Part shown: positions 1 to 7,455 of the stretch, one piece after another
Layout of the letters: every line of letters begins with the position of its first letter
How positions within the stretch are numbered: the stretch's first letter is position 1
Assembly (NCBI GenBank): GCA_030610965.1
Contig: JAUWQU010000148.1
Coordinates: forward strand, 1-7,959
Direction of reading: 5' to 3'
Length of the DNA: 7,959 bases
Origin: Phycisphaerae bacterium
GTDB taxonomy: Bacteria > Planctomycetota > Phycisphaerae > SM23-33
Position numbers and translations under genes: made by a program
Notes under the pieces: model-generated
Seen by the model: the letters and a program-made list of their open reading frames with translations, nothing else
Database searches by the model: none
What the model was told of the DNA's origin: nothing

Positions 1-2967
1 TACCAGAAGGATGGGCGGCAGATGATCCTCCGCGCCGACGTGGCCGAGGTGTTCGGCGAGGAGCTCAACAGCGGCGTAAACGTGCGGCGCGCCAAGCTCA
101 GCGGGGACGTGACGATCTACTTCGACCCGTCGCGCAAGCCGAACAGGCTACCCGTCGAGCAGCGGCTGGATGAGGTCGTCCGGGTCCACGTCGACGAGGT
201 CGAGTTCGACAACGAGCACCTGACGATAACCACCGACAAACGCGTGACCGTGTTCTCGCCGCAGGCCGACATCTATGGGCGCGGGCTGACGATAAGCTGG
301 AACGAGTCGCCCCGCGAGCTTCGTCTGCTGAGGATCGAGCACGGCGAGTACATGGCCGTCTACAACGTTCCGGACGAGTTGGACATGATCCCGCTGCCGG
401 GCGGCGAGCCGACGACGGCGCCCGCTTCCGCGGGGGCTCCGGCCGAGGGGCCGCCGACATCCGCCCCCGCTGCCAAACCGGCGGCGCCGGCGCCGCTCCC
501 GGCCAGCCAGCCCGACCCGGCCGAGGCGCAGCCCGTTTCCGTTCGCCTCGTCGAGCCCACTACCGCCGCGTCGCAGGCGGCAACGTCTACCGCCCCGGCC
601 GAGCCCAAGCCTCGGAACCAGTACCAGGCAGAATTCCACGATGGCGTGAAGGTTATCCACCGCAACCGCCAGTTGAGCGGCGCGTCGGTGCTGAGGCTGA
701 AGTTCGACTGGGACGACTCGGAGCGAAAGGGCTCGGACACGCTGCTGGCTCCCTCGCGCAGCAAGCGCCGCGATGGGGGCGAGCCCGCCACGCAGCCGAG
801 CCCCGATGCCATCGAGCCGATGGAAATCTACTGGACCGGCCCGCTGGTGATCCAGCCGACCGGGCGGACGGAGACGCCATCGCGAGGCGCCTACGACCTC
901 TCGGCCGAAGGAAAACGAGTGGTGCTTACCGACACCCGTGCAACGCTCCTGTGCCGGCGTTTCAACTACAAGCATCCCCAGCGTGAGGGATGGCTTGAGG
1001 GCGATCCGGACCAACCGGTGCGGTTGCTGCTGTCGGAGGGGGCGGAGGTCGTGTGCGATCGAATTGATTTCACGCCGGGGACAGGCAAGGCCTCGTTGGC
1101 AGGGGCAGGGCACATGGCCAGGCGGTTCCCCAAGGGCCTCAGCCAGGCTCAGGCCATCGATCTGATCGAGACCGATGACACCAAGCTGCTGCCCGCCGGA
1201 GAGCGAATCACCTGGGCCAAGAACGTCGAACTCACGTTCATCAATGAAAAGGTCCGCCGCAAGGACGGTTCGACGAGTACGAGGCAGTTCATCCAGCAGG
1301 CCGATTTTCATAGGGATGTGGTCCTTCGCCAAAGCGCCGATCCTAACGGCGACGTAGTCGAGTGCGACGATCTGACGGTCACGATGGCGCGAGGCGAGTG
1401 GGTCTCGGCGTACCCGAAGACCGCCGTGGCAGTCGGCAACGTAAAGGCCCGGCAGGAGGGCAGCGACGTCTCGGCCGGAAAGGTCACGGTAACATTCGTC
1501 GAGGTCGATAAGTCGAAGGCCGGCGCGGGCGGCGCGTCGAGCCGGGCGGAAGGGCCGTTCGCCACCGGCGGCAGCGTCCGGCCGGCGACTATCGTTGCCG
1601 AGGGCGGCGTGGTCATCAACGACCGCCGAGACCCCAACGCCGATCCCCTGACGGCCGTGGGCGAGCGGATGGAGAGCCACCTCATCGAAAACGATTTCGC
1701 AAGGCGGACCGCGGTGCTGACCGGCAAGCCGGGCGAACCCGCTCGGATCGAGCAGGGCCCCAACCGTCTGACGGGCGCGGAGATACGCCTCGACCAGTCC
1801 GACGACTCCGCCTTCGTCGATGGGGCCGGGACGCTGAACTTCATCACAACCAAGGACACCAACGGCAACGATCTGCCCGAGCCGAGGCCCGTTCAGGTGA
1901 CGTGGTCCAAGCGGATGAGTTTCCGCGGCGCGAAGCGCACCGCCGAGTTCGCCGGCGACGTGGAGATGGACAGCGCATTGGACGATGTCCGCTGCCAGAA
2001 CCTGCAACTGTTGTTCACCGAGCAGTTGGCCGATCCGAACAGTTCCCTTGCCGCCGCGGTCGCTACGATGCCGGCCCCGGCCGCTGTCGTTGCCGACAAG
2101 GCGGCCAAGCGCAGCGCATCGCGGCTAGGCGGCATGGCGGTCGGCATGGAGCAGTACAGCCGGCGGCGGATATCGATGATCTTCGCCGACAAGGACATCG
2201 TCCTCCGCAGCCGGCGCGAAGACGAGAAGAACCGCCTCCTCCGCCGCATGCAGCTTACCGGCGAGAAGCTCATTTACGACGCCGACAGCGGGCGGATCAC
2301 GAGGCTGGGCCACGGTACGCTCATCAACGAGGACTACGACAAGCCGCGCCCCCAACGTATCGCCGACGCGGATGGGCTGGTCTCCGGGGTGGACCGGCCA
2401 AGCCAGTCGGCCTTCGAGTGGAAGAAGAACATGCAGTTGTCGCAGAAGGATCGCCTGGTGACGCTGGAAGGCTCGGTCACCATGGTCCATCGCAGCGGAG
2501 ACCAGGTCCTGCTGACCAACAGGCTGAACGTGCCTCGGGATGAGTGGGGCACTTTGCCGGCAGGTCGAAAGACCATCCTCAAGTGCGAGAACATGATGGC
2601 CAAGTTCGGCCCGCCAGCCGATAAGGCCGCCACGCAGCCAAGCACTCGCCCGGCCGCGCGAACCGCGGGCGATCCGCTGCGAGAGGGGCCCACGCTCGGC
2701 CCGCTGGACCTGTTCAGCGCCACCGGCGACGTGAACCTCAAGGACAGCCCGCGGCAGGTGCTCGCCCAGCGGCTGATCTACAACCGCCTCAATGACTTGG
2801 TGGTGGTCTGGGGCTTCCTGGAAGGCAAGGCCCCGTCGAAGGCGACCATCATCTACGAAGACCCCGAGGCTGGGCGCTCGCAGGCATGGTCCAGCCCCAA
2901 ACTCATCTGGTATCGCAAGGACAACCGCATCCTCGCCGAGGACGTCTCGGGCGCGGGAGGAAGGTGA
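1..2967 (+). CDS. Giant LptC/LptA (OstA)-like LPS-transport protein, 5' partial
   Basis: The frame is open from base 1, so the gene most likely begins upstream. The first Met (position 22) has a GAAGGA about 10 nt before it, but no signal peptide follows and the sequence reads like domain interior, so I treat it as internal. At least 988 residues are visible. The protein is a chain of short β-strand units of the type 'G-D-V-x-h-x-h ... A-x-x-L-x-Y/F-D', for example LSGDVTIYFD, EFAGDVEMDS and LFSATGDVNLKD followed by AQRLIYNR. This pattern is typical of the β-taco/jelly-roll folds of LptC, LptA and the LptD N-terminus, which carry LPS across the periplasm. Pro/Ala-rich linkers (about residues 125-197, and around 257 and 871, counted from Met22) with ATQPS motifs separate blocks of strands. 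LptA and LptC are each only about 200 residues, so this is several times longer. A periplasmic or membrane-anchored location is expected but the anchor is not visible. The fold class is fairly convincing; the exact role is inferred. Confidence 0.62.
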   Translation, partial: YQKDGRQMILRADVAEVFGEELNSGVNVRRAKLSGDVTIYFDPSRKPNRLPVEQRLDEVVRVHVDEVEFDNEHLTITTDKRVTVFSPQADIYGRGLTISWNESPRELRLLRIEHGEYMAVYNVPDELDMIPLPGGEPTTAPASAGAPAEGPPTSAPAAKPAAPAPLPASQPDPAEAQPVSVRLVEPTTAASQAATSTAPAEPKPRNQYQAEFHDGVKVIHRNRQLSGASVLRLKFDWDDSERKGSDTLLAPSRSKRRDGGEPATQPSPDAIEPMEIYWTGPLVIQPTGRTETPSRGAYDLSAEGKRVVLTDTRATLLCRRFNYKHPQREGWLEGDPDQPVRLLLSEGAEVVCDRIDFTPGTGKASLAGAGHMARRFPKGLSQAQAIDLIETDDTKLLPAGERITWAKNVELTFINEKVRRKDGSTSTRQFIQQADFHRDVVLRQSADPNGDVVECDDLTVTMARGEWVSAYPKTAVAVGNVKARQEGSDVSAGKVTVTFVEVDKSKAGAGGASSRAEGPFATGGSVRPATIVAEGGVVINDRRDPNADPLTAVGERMESHLIENDFARRTAVLTGKPGEPARIEQGPNRLTGAEIRLDQSDDSAFVDGAGTLNFITTKDTNGNDLPEPRPVQVTWSKRMSFRGAKRTAEFAGDVEMDSALDDVRCQNLQLLFTEQLADPNSSLAAAVATMPAPAAVVADKAAKRSASRLGGMAVGMEQYSRRRISMIFADKDIVLRSRREDEKNRLLRRMQLTGEKLIYDADSGRITRLGHGTLINEDYDKPRPQRIADADGLVSGVDRPSQSAFEWKKNMQLSQKDRLVTLEGSVTMVHRSGDQVLLTNRLNVPRDEWGTLPAGRKTILKCENMMAKFGPPADKAATQPSTRPAARTAGDPLREGPTLGPLDLFSATGDVNLKDSPRQVLAQRLIYNRLNDLVVVWGFLEGKAPSKATIIYEDPEAGRSQAWSSPKLIWYRKDNRILAEDVSGAGGR

Positions 2968-2976
2968 GCAATTGCG

Positions 2977-3004
2977 GACTTGCCTGTCGGAAGGCGGGCA
3001 AGTC
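2977..3004 (+). other. Stem-loop with GGAA tetraloop after the OstA-like gene
   Basis: GACTTGCC (2977-2984) is perfectly complementary to GGCAAGTC (2997-3004). The inner bases extend the stem by U·G, G-C, U·G and C-G, giving 12 bp closed by a GGAA loop (2989-2992), which fits the stable GNRA class. It begins 10 nt after the stop codon of the upstream gene. No T-run follows, so it is not a classical intrinsic terminator. It could stabilise the 3' end of that mRNA, act as a weak or Rho-assisted terminator, or be a copy of a dispersed palindromic repeat. Confidence 0.5.
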
Positions 3005-3051
3005 GAAGCCCAATCTCGCGTCGCATTTACGTTGTATTGATCGATATTTGG

Positions 3052-3065
3052 GGGTAACGTTACCC
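3052..3065. promoter_or_regulatory. Perfect 14-bp palindrome, candidate operator of the peptidase-acc cluster
   Basis: GGGTAACGTTACCC is a perfect inverted repeat with no spacer, ending 29 nt before the ATG of the M24 peptidase gene. It lies in the only AT-richer stretch of this intergenic region (about 3025-3062), where a promoter would be expected. A symmetrical site of this size and position suits a dimeric repressor. I could not pick a convincing -35/-10 pair; TTGTAT (3032) with TAACGT (3055) at 17-nt spacing is the best and is weak. The regulator is unknown. Confidence 0.45.
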
Positions 3066-3094
3066 GGCTGTGCCACAGGCTAGGAGCGAGACAG

Positions 3095-4225
3095 ATGATA
3101 CGACAGGCCAAGGCAGTACGTAAGGTTGCTGGCAAGGGCGTGCATGCTGCCCGGCGCGGCCGGGCCGTGCGGAAGCTTCGCGCGGCCAAGGTGGACGCGA
3201 TGCTCGTGACCAAGCCGGTGGATGTCGGATACCTGACGGGTTTCACCGGCCAGGACAGCTCTCTACTGGTCGGCTCGGGCTGGGCCTGCCTGGTCACCGA
3301 CGGGCGGTTTACCGAGCAGGTGGCCAAGGATTGCCCCGACATCGAATGCTGCGTGCGGACCGGCCCGATGGAGGCGGCCCTGGCCGGGGTACTGAAGGGC
3401 CGGCGCGTGCGGAAACTCGGCTTCGACCCCAAGCACGTGACGGTCAAGCTCCGCAATGACCTGGCCGGCAAGCTCGGCGGCAGAAAGCTGGTGGAGGTCT
3501 CGGAGGTGGTTTCGAGTCTTCGCCAGGCCAAGGACGACGGCGAGCTTCGCATCATGCGCCGGGCGATCCGCATTGCCGAGAAGGCGTTCAAGGAATTGTG
3601 CGGCCTGGGGCCTAAGGGCTGGGTCGGCAGGACCGAGCGCGACCTGGCCGCGGAGCTGGGCTACCGCATGCGCCAGGCCGGGGCGGACGGACTGAGTTTT
3701 CCGACCATCCTGGCGGCAGGGGCGCACGGTTCCATGCCTCACTACAGTCCGGGTTCCGCCCGCGTAAAGGCCGGCCAGGCCGTTCTGATCGACTGGGGCG
3801 CCCGCGCGGGCGGCTATTGCAGCGACTTGACGCGAGTGGTCTTCACCGGTACAATTCCCGCGAAACTGCGCGAGATTTACGAAGTGGTGCGCTTGGCGCA
3901 GGAGGCGGGCATTGCCGCCATCCGTCCGGGCGTGGGTTGCAAGGCGGTCGATAAGGCCGCCCGCGAAGTGATTGTCAAGGCCGGCTATGGCGGGCAGTTT
4001 GGACATGGCCTGGGGCATGGGCTGGGCAGGGAAGTCCACGAGGCCCCGGGACTTGGCAAGCTGTCGACGGTCCGCCTGAAAAGCGGAATGGTCGTGACCG
4101 TCGAGCCGGGAATATACCTGCCCGGGATAGGCGGGGTACGGATTGAAGACGACGTGCTGGTCACGGCGGGCTCGGCCCGCCGGCTATCAGGCCTGCCCCG
4201 CGACATCGATGCCATGCGGCTGTGA
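3095..4225 (+). CDS. M24 family metallopeptidase (Xaa-Pro aminopeptidase/dipeptidase-like)
   Basis: A 376-residue cytoplasmic peptidase of the M24B 'pita-bread' family, which cleaves peptides next to proline using two metal ions. A creatinase-like N-terminal domain (about residues 24-140, with VTKPVDVGYLTGFTG at 38-52) precedes the catalytic domain (about 150-370). All five metal ligands are present: D233 and D244 (LIDWGARAGGYCSDLTR), H308 (GHGLGHGLG), E337 (VTVEPGIY) and E351 (GVRIEDDVL). H216, H304 and H315 match the supporting histidines of E. coli aminopeptidase P. The size fits the short PepP/PepQ/YpdF-like group rather than the ~440-residue E. coli PepP, and sequence alone does not separate aminopeptidase from dipeptidase. 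The start is backed by AGGAG (3082-3086), 8 nt before the ATG. This start gives a strongly basic N-terminal tail of about 23 residues ahead of the usual family start. The gene is first in a tight cluster with accB and accC, a neighbourhood known in other bacteria, often with efp between; efp is absent here. Confidence 0.9.
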   Translation: MIRQAKAVRKVAGKGVHAARRGRAVRKLRAAKVDAMLVTKPVDVGYLTGFTGQDSSLLVGSGWACLVTDGRFTEQVAKDCPDIECCVRTGPMEAALAGVLKGRRVRKLGFDPKHVTVKLRNDLAGKLGGRKLVEVSEVVSSLRQAKDDGELRIMRRAIRIAEKAFKELCGLGPKGWVGRTERDLAAELGYRMRQAGADGLSFPTILAAGAHGSMPHYSPGSARVKAGQAVLIDWGARAGGYCSDLTRVVFTGTIPAKLREIYEVVRLAQEAGIAAIRPGVGCKAVDKAAREVIVKAGYGGQFGHGLGHGLGREVHEAPGLGKLSTVRLKSGMVVTVEPGIYLPGIGGVRIEDDVLVTAGSARRLSGLPRDIDAMRL

Positions 4226-4227
4226 AC

Positions 4228-4234
4228 GAAGGGA
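4228..4234 (+). promoter_or_regulatory. Ribosome binding site deciding the accB start
   Basis: GAAGGGA lies 5 nt before the ATG at 4240. It supports that ATG over the in-frame GTG at 4222, which overlaps the peptidase stop codon (GTGA) and would add six residues. The overlap would fit translational coupling, so the GTG is not fully excluded. Confidence 0.55.
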
Positions 4235-4239
4235 ATCAA

Positions 4240-4743
4240 ATGGCCAGTAAGGCGCCAAAGAAGACGGTCGCGGCCCGCAAGCCCGTCCGCCCGGCCAAGA
4301 CGCCGGTGATCGACGACGTACGGAATCTCGTTGAGTTGATGGTCGAAAACGACCTGGGCGAGGTGAGCGTCAGCGACGGAGATCGCAGCATCGTCCTGAA
4401 GCGAGGCTCGTCGGGCGAGCGGGGCGGAGCCGTGGCGGGGGCGGCCTTGCAGGCGGCGCCCGCTGCCCCGACCGCGGGCAAAGAGGAAGAACCCGCCGAG
4501 GTGCTGGCCGAGGTGAAGAGCCCTATGGTCGGCACGCTCTACCTTGCCGCCAGCCCGGACAGCGAGCCGTACACAGCGGCGGGCTCTTACGTCGATGAGA
4601 ACACTGTCGTCTGCATCGTCGAGGCGATGAAGGTCATGAACGAGGTCCGGGCCGAGGTCTCCGGCATTATCAACGAGATCTGCGTGAAGAACGCCCAGCC
4701 CGTCGAGTACGGGCAGGTCCTCTTCCGCGTAAGGCCCGCCTGA
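4240..4743 (+). CDS. accB: Acetyl-CoA carboxylase biotin carboxyl carrier protein
   Basis: AccB carries biotin covalently. AccC carboxylates it, and the carboxyltransferase then moves the carboxyl group to acetyl-CoA to make malonyl-CoA, the first committed step of fatty acid synthesis. From the ATG at 4240 the protein has 167 residues, close to the usual 150-180. It has a basic Lys/Ala/Pro tail (1-22), the AccB N-terminal segment (about 22-56, DVRNLVELMVENDLGEVSV), an Ala-rich flexible linker (about 61-82) and a C-terminal biotinyl domain (about 88-167). The biotinylation motif VEAMKVMNEV places the acceptor at K131. The insertion ASPDSEPYTAAGSYV before it matches the 'thumb' loop typical of AccB proper, which separates it from generic biotinyl domains of pyruvate or propionyl-CoA carboxylases. 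It starts 14 nt after the peptidase stop and is followed 23 nt later by accC, so co-transcription is very likely. Confidence 0.96.
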   Translation: MASKAPKKTVAARKPVRPAKTPVIDDVRNLVELMVENDLGEVSVSDGDRSIVLKRGSSGERGGAVAGAALQAAPAAPTAGKEEEPAEVLAEVKSPMVGTLYLAASPDSEPYTAAGSYVDENTVVCIVEAMKVMNEVRAEVSGIINEICVKNAQPVEYGQVLFRVRPA

Positions 4744-4766
4744 ATCGCCCAACGAGGAACCACGCA

Positions 4767-6113
4767 ATGTTCCATCGCATCCTGATAGCCAATCGCGGCG
4801 AGGTGGCCCTGCGTATCATCCGCGCCTGTAAGGAAATGGGCATCGAGACGGTCGTCGTCTATTCCGAGGCCGACAGGAACGCCAGCTACCTGCACCTTGC
4901 CGACGATAGAATCTGCATCGGCGAGGCCCCGCCCGCCGAAAGCTACCTGAACATCCCCAGGATCATCGCCGCCGCGGAAATCGCCGACGTCGAGGCCATC
5001 CATCCCGGATACGGATTCCTGGCTGAGAACGCCCACTTCGCCGAGGTCTGCCGCGACTGCAAAATCGAGTTCATCGGCCCGAGCGTCGAGAGCATGAGGG
5101 CACTGGGCGATAAGATTCGCGCCAAGGAATTCGCCAAGGCCGCACGAGTCCCCACCACGCCTTCCAGCGACGGCGCCATCGACACCGTCGATGAGGCCGT
5201 CAGAGTTGCCGAGCGGCTGGGATATCCCGTAGCCATCAAGGCTGCCGCCGGCGGCGGGGGGCGAGGCATCCGCTTCGCCCACAACGAGGCCACACTGCGG
5301 TCGTGCTTCAAGCAGGCGAGAACCGAGGCGGAAATCTCCTTCGGGGACGGCCGGCTCTACATGGAAAAGTGCATCGAGAACTTCCGCCACATCGAGGTCC
5401 AGCTCATGGGCGACACGGCCGGGAACATCCTGCACTTCTTCGAGCGGGAATGCACCGTCCAGCGCCGGCGCCAGAAGCTCATCGAGGAAAGCCCCGCGCC
5501 CAACCTGCCGGCCGAACTGAGAGACGAGATCTGCAACGCCGCGGTCAGGCTGGCCAAGGAAGTGGGTTATCATTCGGCCGGGACGGTCGAGTTTATCATG
5601 GACAAGGACCTGAACTTCTACTTCATGGAAGTCAACACGAGGATCCAAGTCGAGCATCCGGTCACTGAGATGGTCACCGATCAGGACCTCGTCAAGTGGC
5701 AGATCCGCCTGGCTGCCGGCGAGCGGATGGACCTGGAGCAGAAGGACATCGCCCAACGCGGCTCTTCCATCGAGTGCCGCATCAACGCCGAGGACCCCGC
5801 CCACAACTTCCGGCCGAGCCCGGGACGGGTCGAGGCCTTCGTGGCCCCCGGCGGGCTTGGTGTGCGGTGGGACTCGCACGTGTACCAGGGCTACGAGATT
5901 CCCTCCAGCTATGACAGCCTGGTCGGCAAGCTGGTGGTCCACCGGCCGACGCGGGCCGAGGCGATCGCCACCGCCCGCCGGGCGCTGGACGAGTTCGTGA
6001 TCTACCCGACGCAGACCACCATCCCGTTGTGCCGGGACATTCTCGCCCACCCGAAGTTCGAGGCCGGGCAGTGGGACACCACTTACATCGAACGCGAGAT
6101 GCTCAAGAGCTGA
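4767..6113 (+). CDS. accC: Acetyl-CoA carboxylase, biotin carboxylase subunit
   Basis: AccC uses ATP and bicarbonate to carboxylate the biotin on AccB. The protein has 448 residues (E. coli AccC has 449) and aligns almost without gaps. It has an N-terminal biotin carboxylase domain (1-115, starting MFHRILIANRGEVALRIIRA), a central ATP-grasp domain (about 116-325) and a C-terminal domain (about 335-445). Visible functional residues in E. coli-like positions are K116, K158, the glycine-rich ATP lid (GGGGRG, 162-167), H208/E210, K237, E275, E288, N290, R292, E296 and R338. One difference is R235, where E. coli has H236 (QRRRQK against QRRHQK). GAGGAA (4754-4759) lies 7 nt before the ATG. The gene follows accB by 23 nt. 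No carboxyltransferase genes (accA/accD) are present in the window. Confidence 0.97.
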   Translation: MFHRILIANRGEVALRIIRACKEMGIETVVVYSEADRNASYLHLADDRICIGEAPPAESYLNIPRIIAAAEIADVEAIHPGYGFLAENAHFAEVCRDCKIEFIGPSVESMRALGDKIRAKEFAKAARVPTTPSSDGAIDTVDEAVRVAERLGYPVAIKAAAGGGGRGIRFAHNEATLRSCFKQARTEAEISFGDGRLYMEKCIENFRHIEVQLMGDTAGNILHFFERECTVQRRRQKLIEESPAPNLPAELRDEICNAAVRLAKEVGYHSAGTVEFIMDKDLNFYFMEVNTRIQVEHPVTEMVTDQDLVKWQIRLAAGERMDLEQKDIAQRGSSIECRINAEDPAHNFRPSPGRVEAFVAPGGLGVRWDSHVYQGYEIPSSYDSLVGKLVVHRPTRAEAIATARRALDEFVIYPTQTTIPLCRDILAHPKFEAGQWDTTYIEREMLKS

Positions 6114-6198
6114 TCGTACCCACGCCAGGAGAAGATCTTCACGGCACGTGGCCAGGGGCCATCGGCGCCAACATGAAGTCTGAAAGGAACCGGCAAGC

Positions 6199-7419
6199 AT
6201 GAGCAAGGCGGTAAAGGCAAACGCGGTAGTCGGACAGTCCGGAGGACCCACTGCGGTCATCAACCAGTCACTCGTGGGCGTGATCGAGGCCGTGCGAAAA
6301 ACGAAGGCCATCGGCAAGCTGCTGGGCGCCAGGCACGGCGTTAGCGGCATCGTCAGCGAGGACTTCATCGACCTCGGCGGCATCGACAGGGCGCTGCTCG
6401 AGCGCGTCGCCGGAACCCCGGCTGCGGCATTGGGCTCCACCCGCGACAAGCCCGACGAGAAATACTGCCACAAGATCGCCAAGGTATTCGCCAAGAACAA
6501 CGTGCGGTATTTCTTCTACATCGGCGGCAACGACTCAGCCGACACGGCGCGGATCGTCAACGAGTTGGCCAACCAGGCCGGCTACGAACTGCACGTGTTC
6601 CACATTCCCAAGACCATCGACAATGACCTTCGCGTGACGGACCACTGCCCCGGCTACGGCTCGGCCGCGAAGTTCGTCGCATCGGCCTTCATGGGCGACC
6701 ACCGCGACTCGGCGGCACTGCCGGGCATCAAGATCAACATAGTCATGGGCAGGCACGCCGGTTGGCTTACGGCCGCGGCCGCCCTTGGCCGGAAGGACGC
6801 CACGGACGGCCCGCACCTGGTTTACGTGCCGGAAGTGCCGTTTTCGACCAAGTCGTTTCTGGAAGACGTCAAGCGGGTCTACGGAAAGCTCGGCCGCTGC
6901 CAGATCGCCGTCAGCGAAGGCGTTGCCGACAAGACCCACACGCCCATTATCGCCGCCCTGGCCAAGGAACTGGGCAGGCACGTCGAACGCGACAGTCACG
7001 GCAACATCCAGCTTTCCGGTTCCGGCGCGCTGGGCGATTTCCTGGCCGACTACCTCAAGAAACGGATGAAGAGCCAGTACAAGTCGCTCCGAGTCCGGGC
7101 TGACACGTTCGGCTACCTTCAGCGGAGCTTCCCCGGCTTCGCCTCGCCGGTCGACCAGGCCGAGGCCCGCGAGTGCGGGCGAAAGGCCGTCGAGCTTGCG
7201 ATGTCCGGCAACGTCGACGGGTCGGTGGCCATCAAGAGGCTCAAGGGCGACAAGTACAAGGTCGAGTTCGTTCGTGCGGAACTCAAGGACGTTGCCCGCG
7301 TGACTAAGGACATGCCGCGCAGCTACCTCAACAAAGCCGGCAACCACGTGACCAAGGCCTTCTTCAATTACGCCCTGCCCCTGACAGGCGGCCTGCCGGA
7401 GATCGGCAAGCTTTTCTGA
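6199..7419 (+). CDS. pfp: 6-phosphofructokinase, pyrophosphate-dependent type
   Basis: This cytoplasmic enzyme phosphorylates fructose 6-phosphate to fructose 1,6-bisphosphate. The 406-residue sequence matches the ~400-residue PFK clade that begins with 'NALVGQSGGPT-VIN'. Motifs in order are GQSGGPTAVIN (12-22), IGGNDSADTA (108-117), HIPKTIDND (135-143, with D141 as the catalytic base equivalent to E. coli D127), the substrate motif MGRHAGWL (193-200) and PEVPF (211-215). Donor choice can be read from two sites. E. coli ATP-PFK has G104 and G124; here they are D112 and K138, the pair typical of PPi-dependent enzymes, whose reaction is reversible. N111 sits where many PFKs have Asp (GGDD/GGDG). 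The start is supported by AAGGA (6184-6188) 10 nt upstream. The 85-nt gap after accC may allow readthrough or hold its own promoter. Translation ends at tandem in-frame stops TGA-TAG and is followed by a strong hairpin. ATP use cannot be excluded without assay. Confidence 0.93.
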   Translation: MSKAVKANAVVGQSGGPTAVINQSLVGVIEAVRKTKAIGKLLGARHGVSGIVSEDFIDLGGIDRALLERVAGTPAAALGSTRDKPDEKYCHKIAKVFAKNNVRYFFYIGGNDSADTARIVNELANQAGYELHVFHIPKTIDNDLRVTDHCPGYGSAAKFVASAFMGDHRDSAALPGIKINIVMGRHAGWLTAAAALGRKDATDGPHLVYVPEVPFSTKSFLEDVKRVYGKLGRCQIAVSEGVADKTHTPIIAALAKELGRHVERDSHGNIQLSGSGALGDFLADYLKKRMKSQYKSLRVRADTFGYLQRSFPGFASPVDQAEARECGRKAVELAMSGNVDGSVAIKRLKGDKYKVEFVRAELKDVARVTKDMPRSYLNKAGNHVTKAFFNYALPLTGGLPEIGKLF

Positions 7420-7455
7420 TAGCGGCAAGCCATCACGGCGCCAAACGGGTTTTCA

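Noticed and set aside
400..610. Low-complexity GCC/CCG-rich stretch that looks like a DNA repeat
   Set aside because: It has no exact repeat unit and is explained by codons for the Pro/Ala linker of the OstA-like protein.
148..3591. Long minus-strand frames (148-2007 and 2125-3591) opposite the OstA-like gene and the peptidase gene
   Set aside because: They are shadows in GC-rich sequence, Arg/Ala/Pro-rich and without domain-like patterns, while the + strand frames carry coherent motifs.
6131..6161. Palindrome GAAGATCTTC (6131-6140) and small hairpin TGGCC-AGG-GGCCA in the accC-phosphofructokinase gap
   Set aside because: They are short, not adjacent to a T-run, and of a size expected by chance in such sequence, so not strong enough to call a terminator or operator.
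6173..6202. Nine-codon ORF (MKSERNRQA) whose TGA overlaps the ATG of the phosphofructokinase gene
   Set aside because: The ATGA overlap hints at a coupled leader peptide, but there is no Shine-Dalgarno before it and the peptide has no attenuation-like codon run.
4587..6500. A 637-codon open frame on the minus strand opposite accC and the start of the phosphofructokinase gene
   Set aside because: It lies antisense to a clearly conserved AccC and arises from GC-rich codon bias on the + strand. Its translation shows no recognisable domain and spans gene boundaries.
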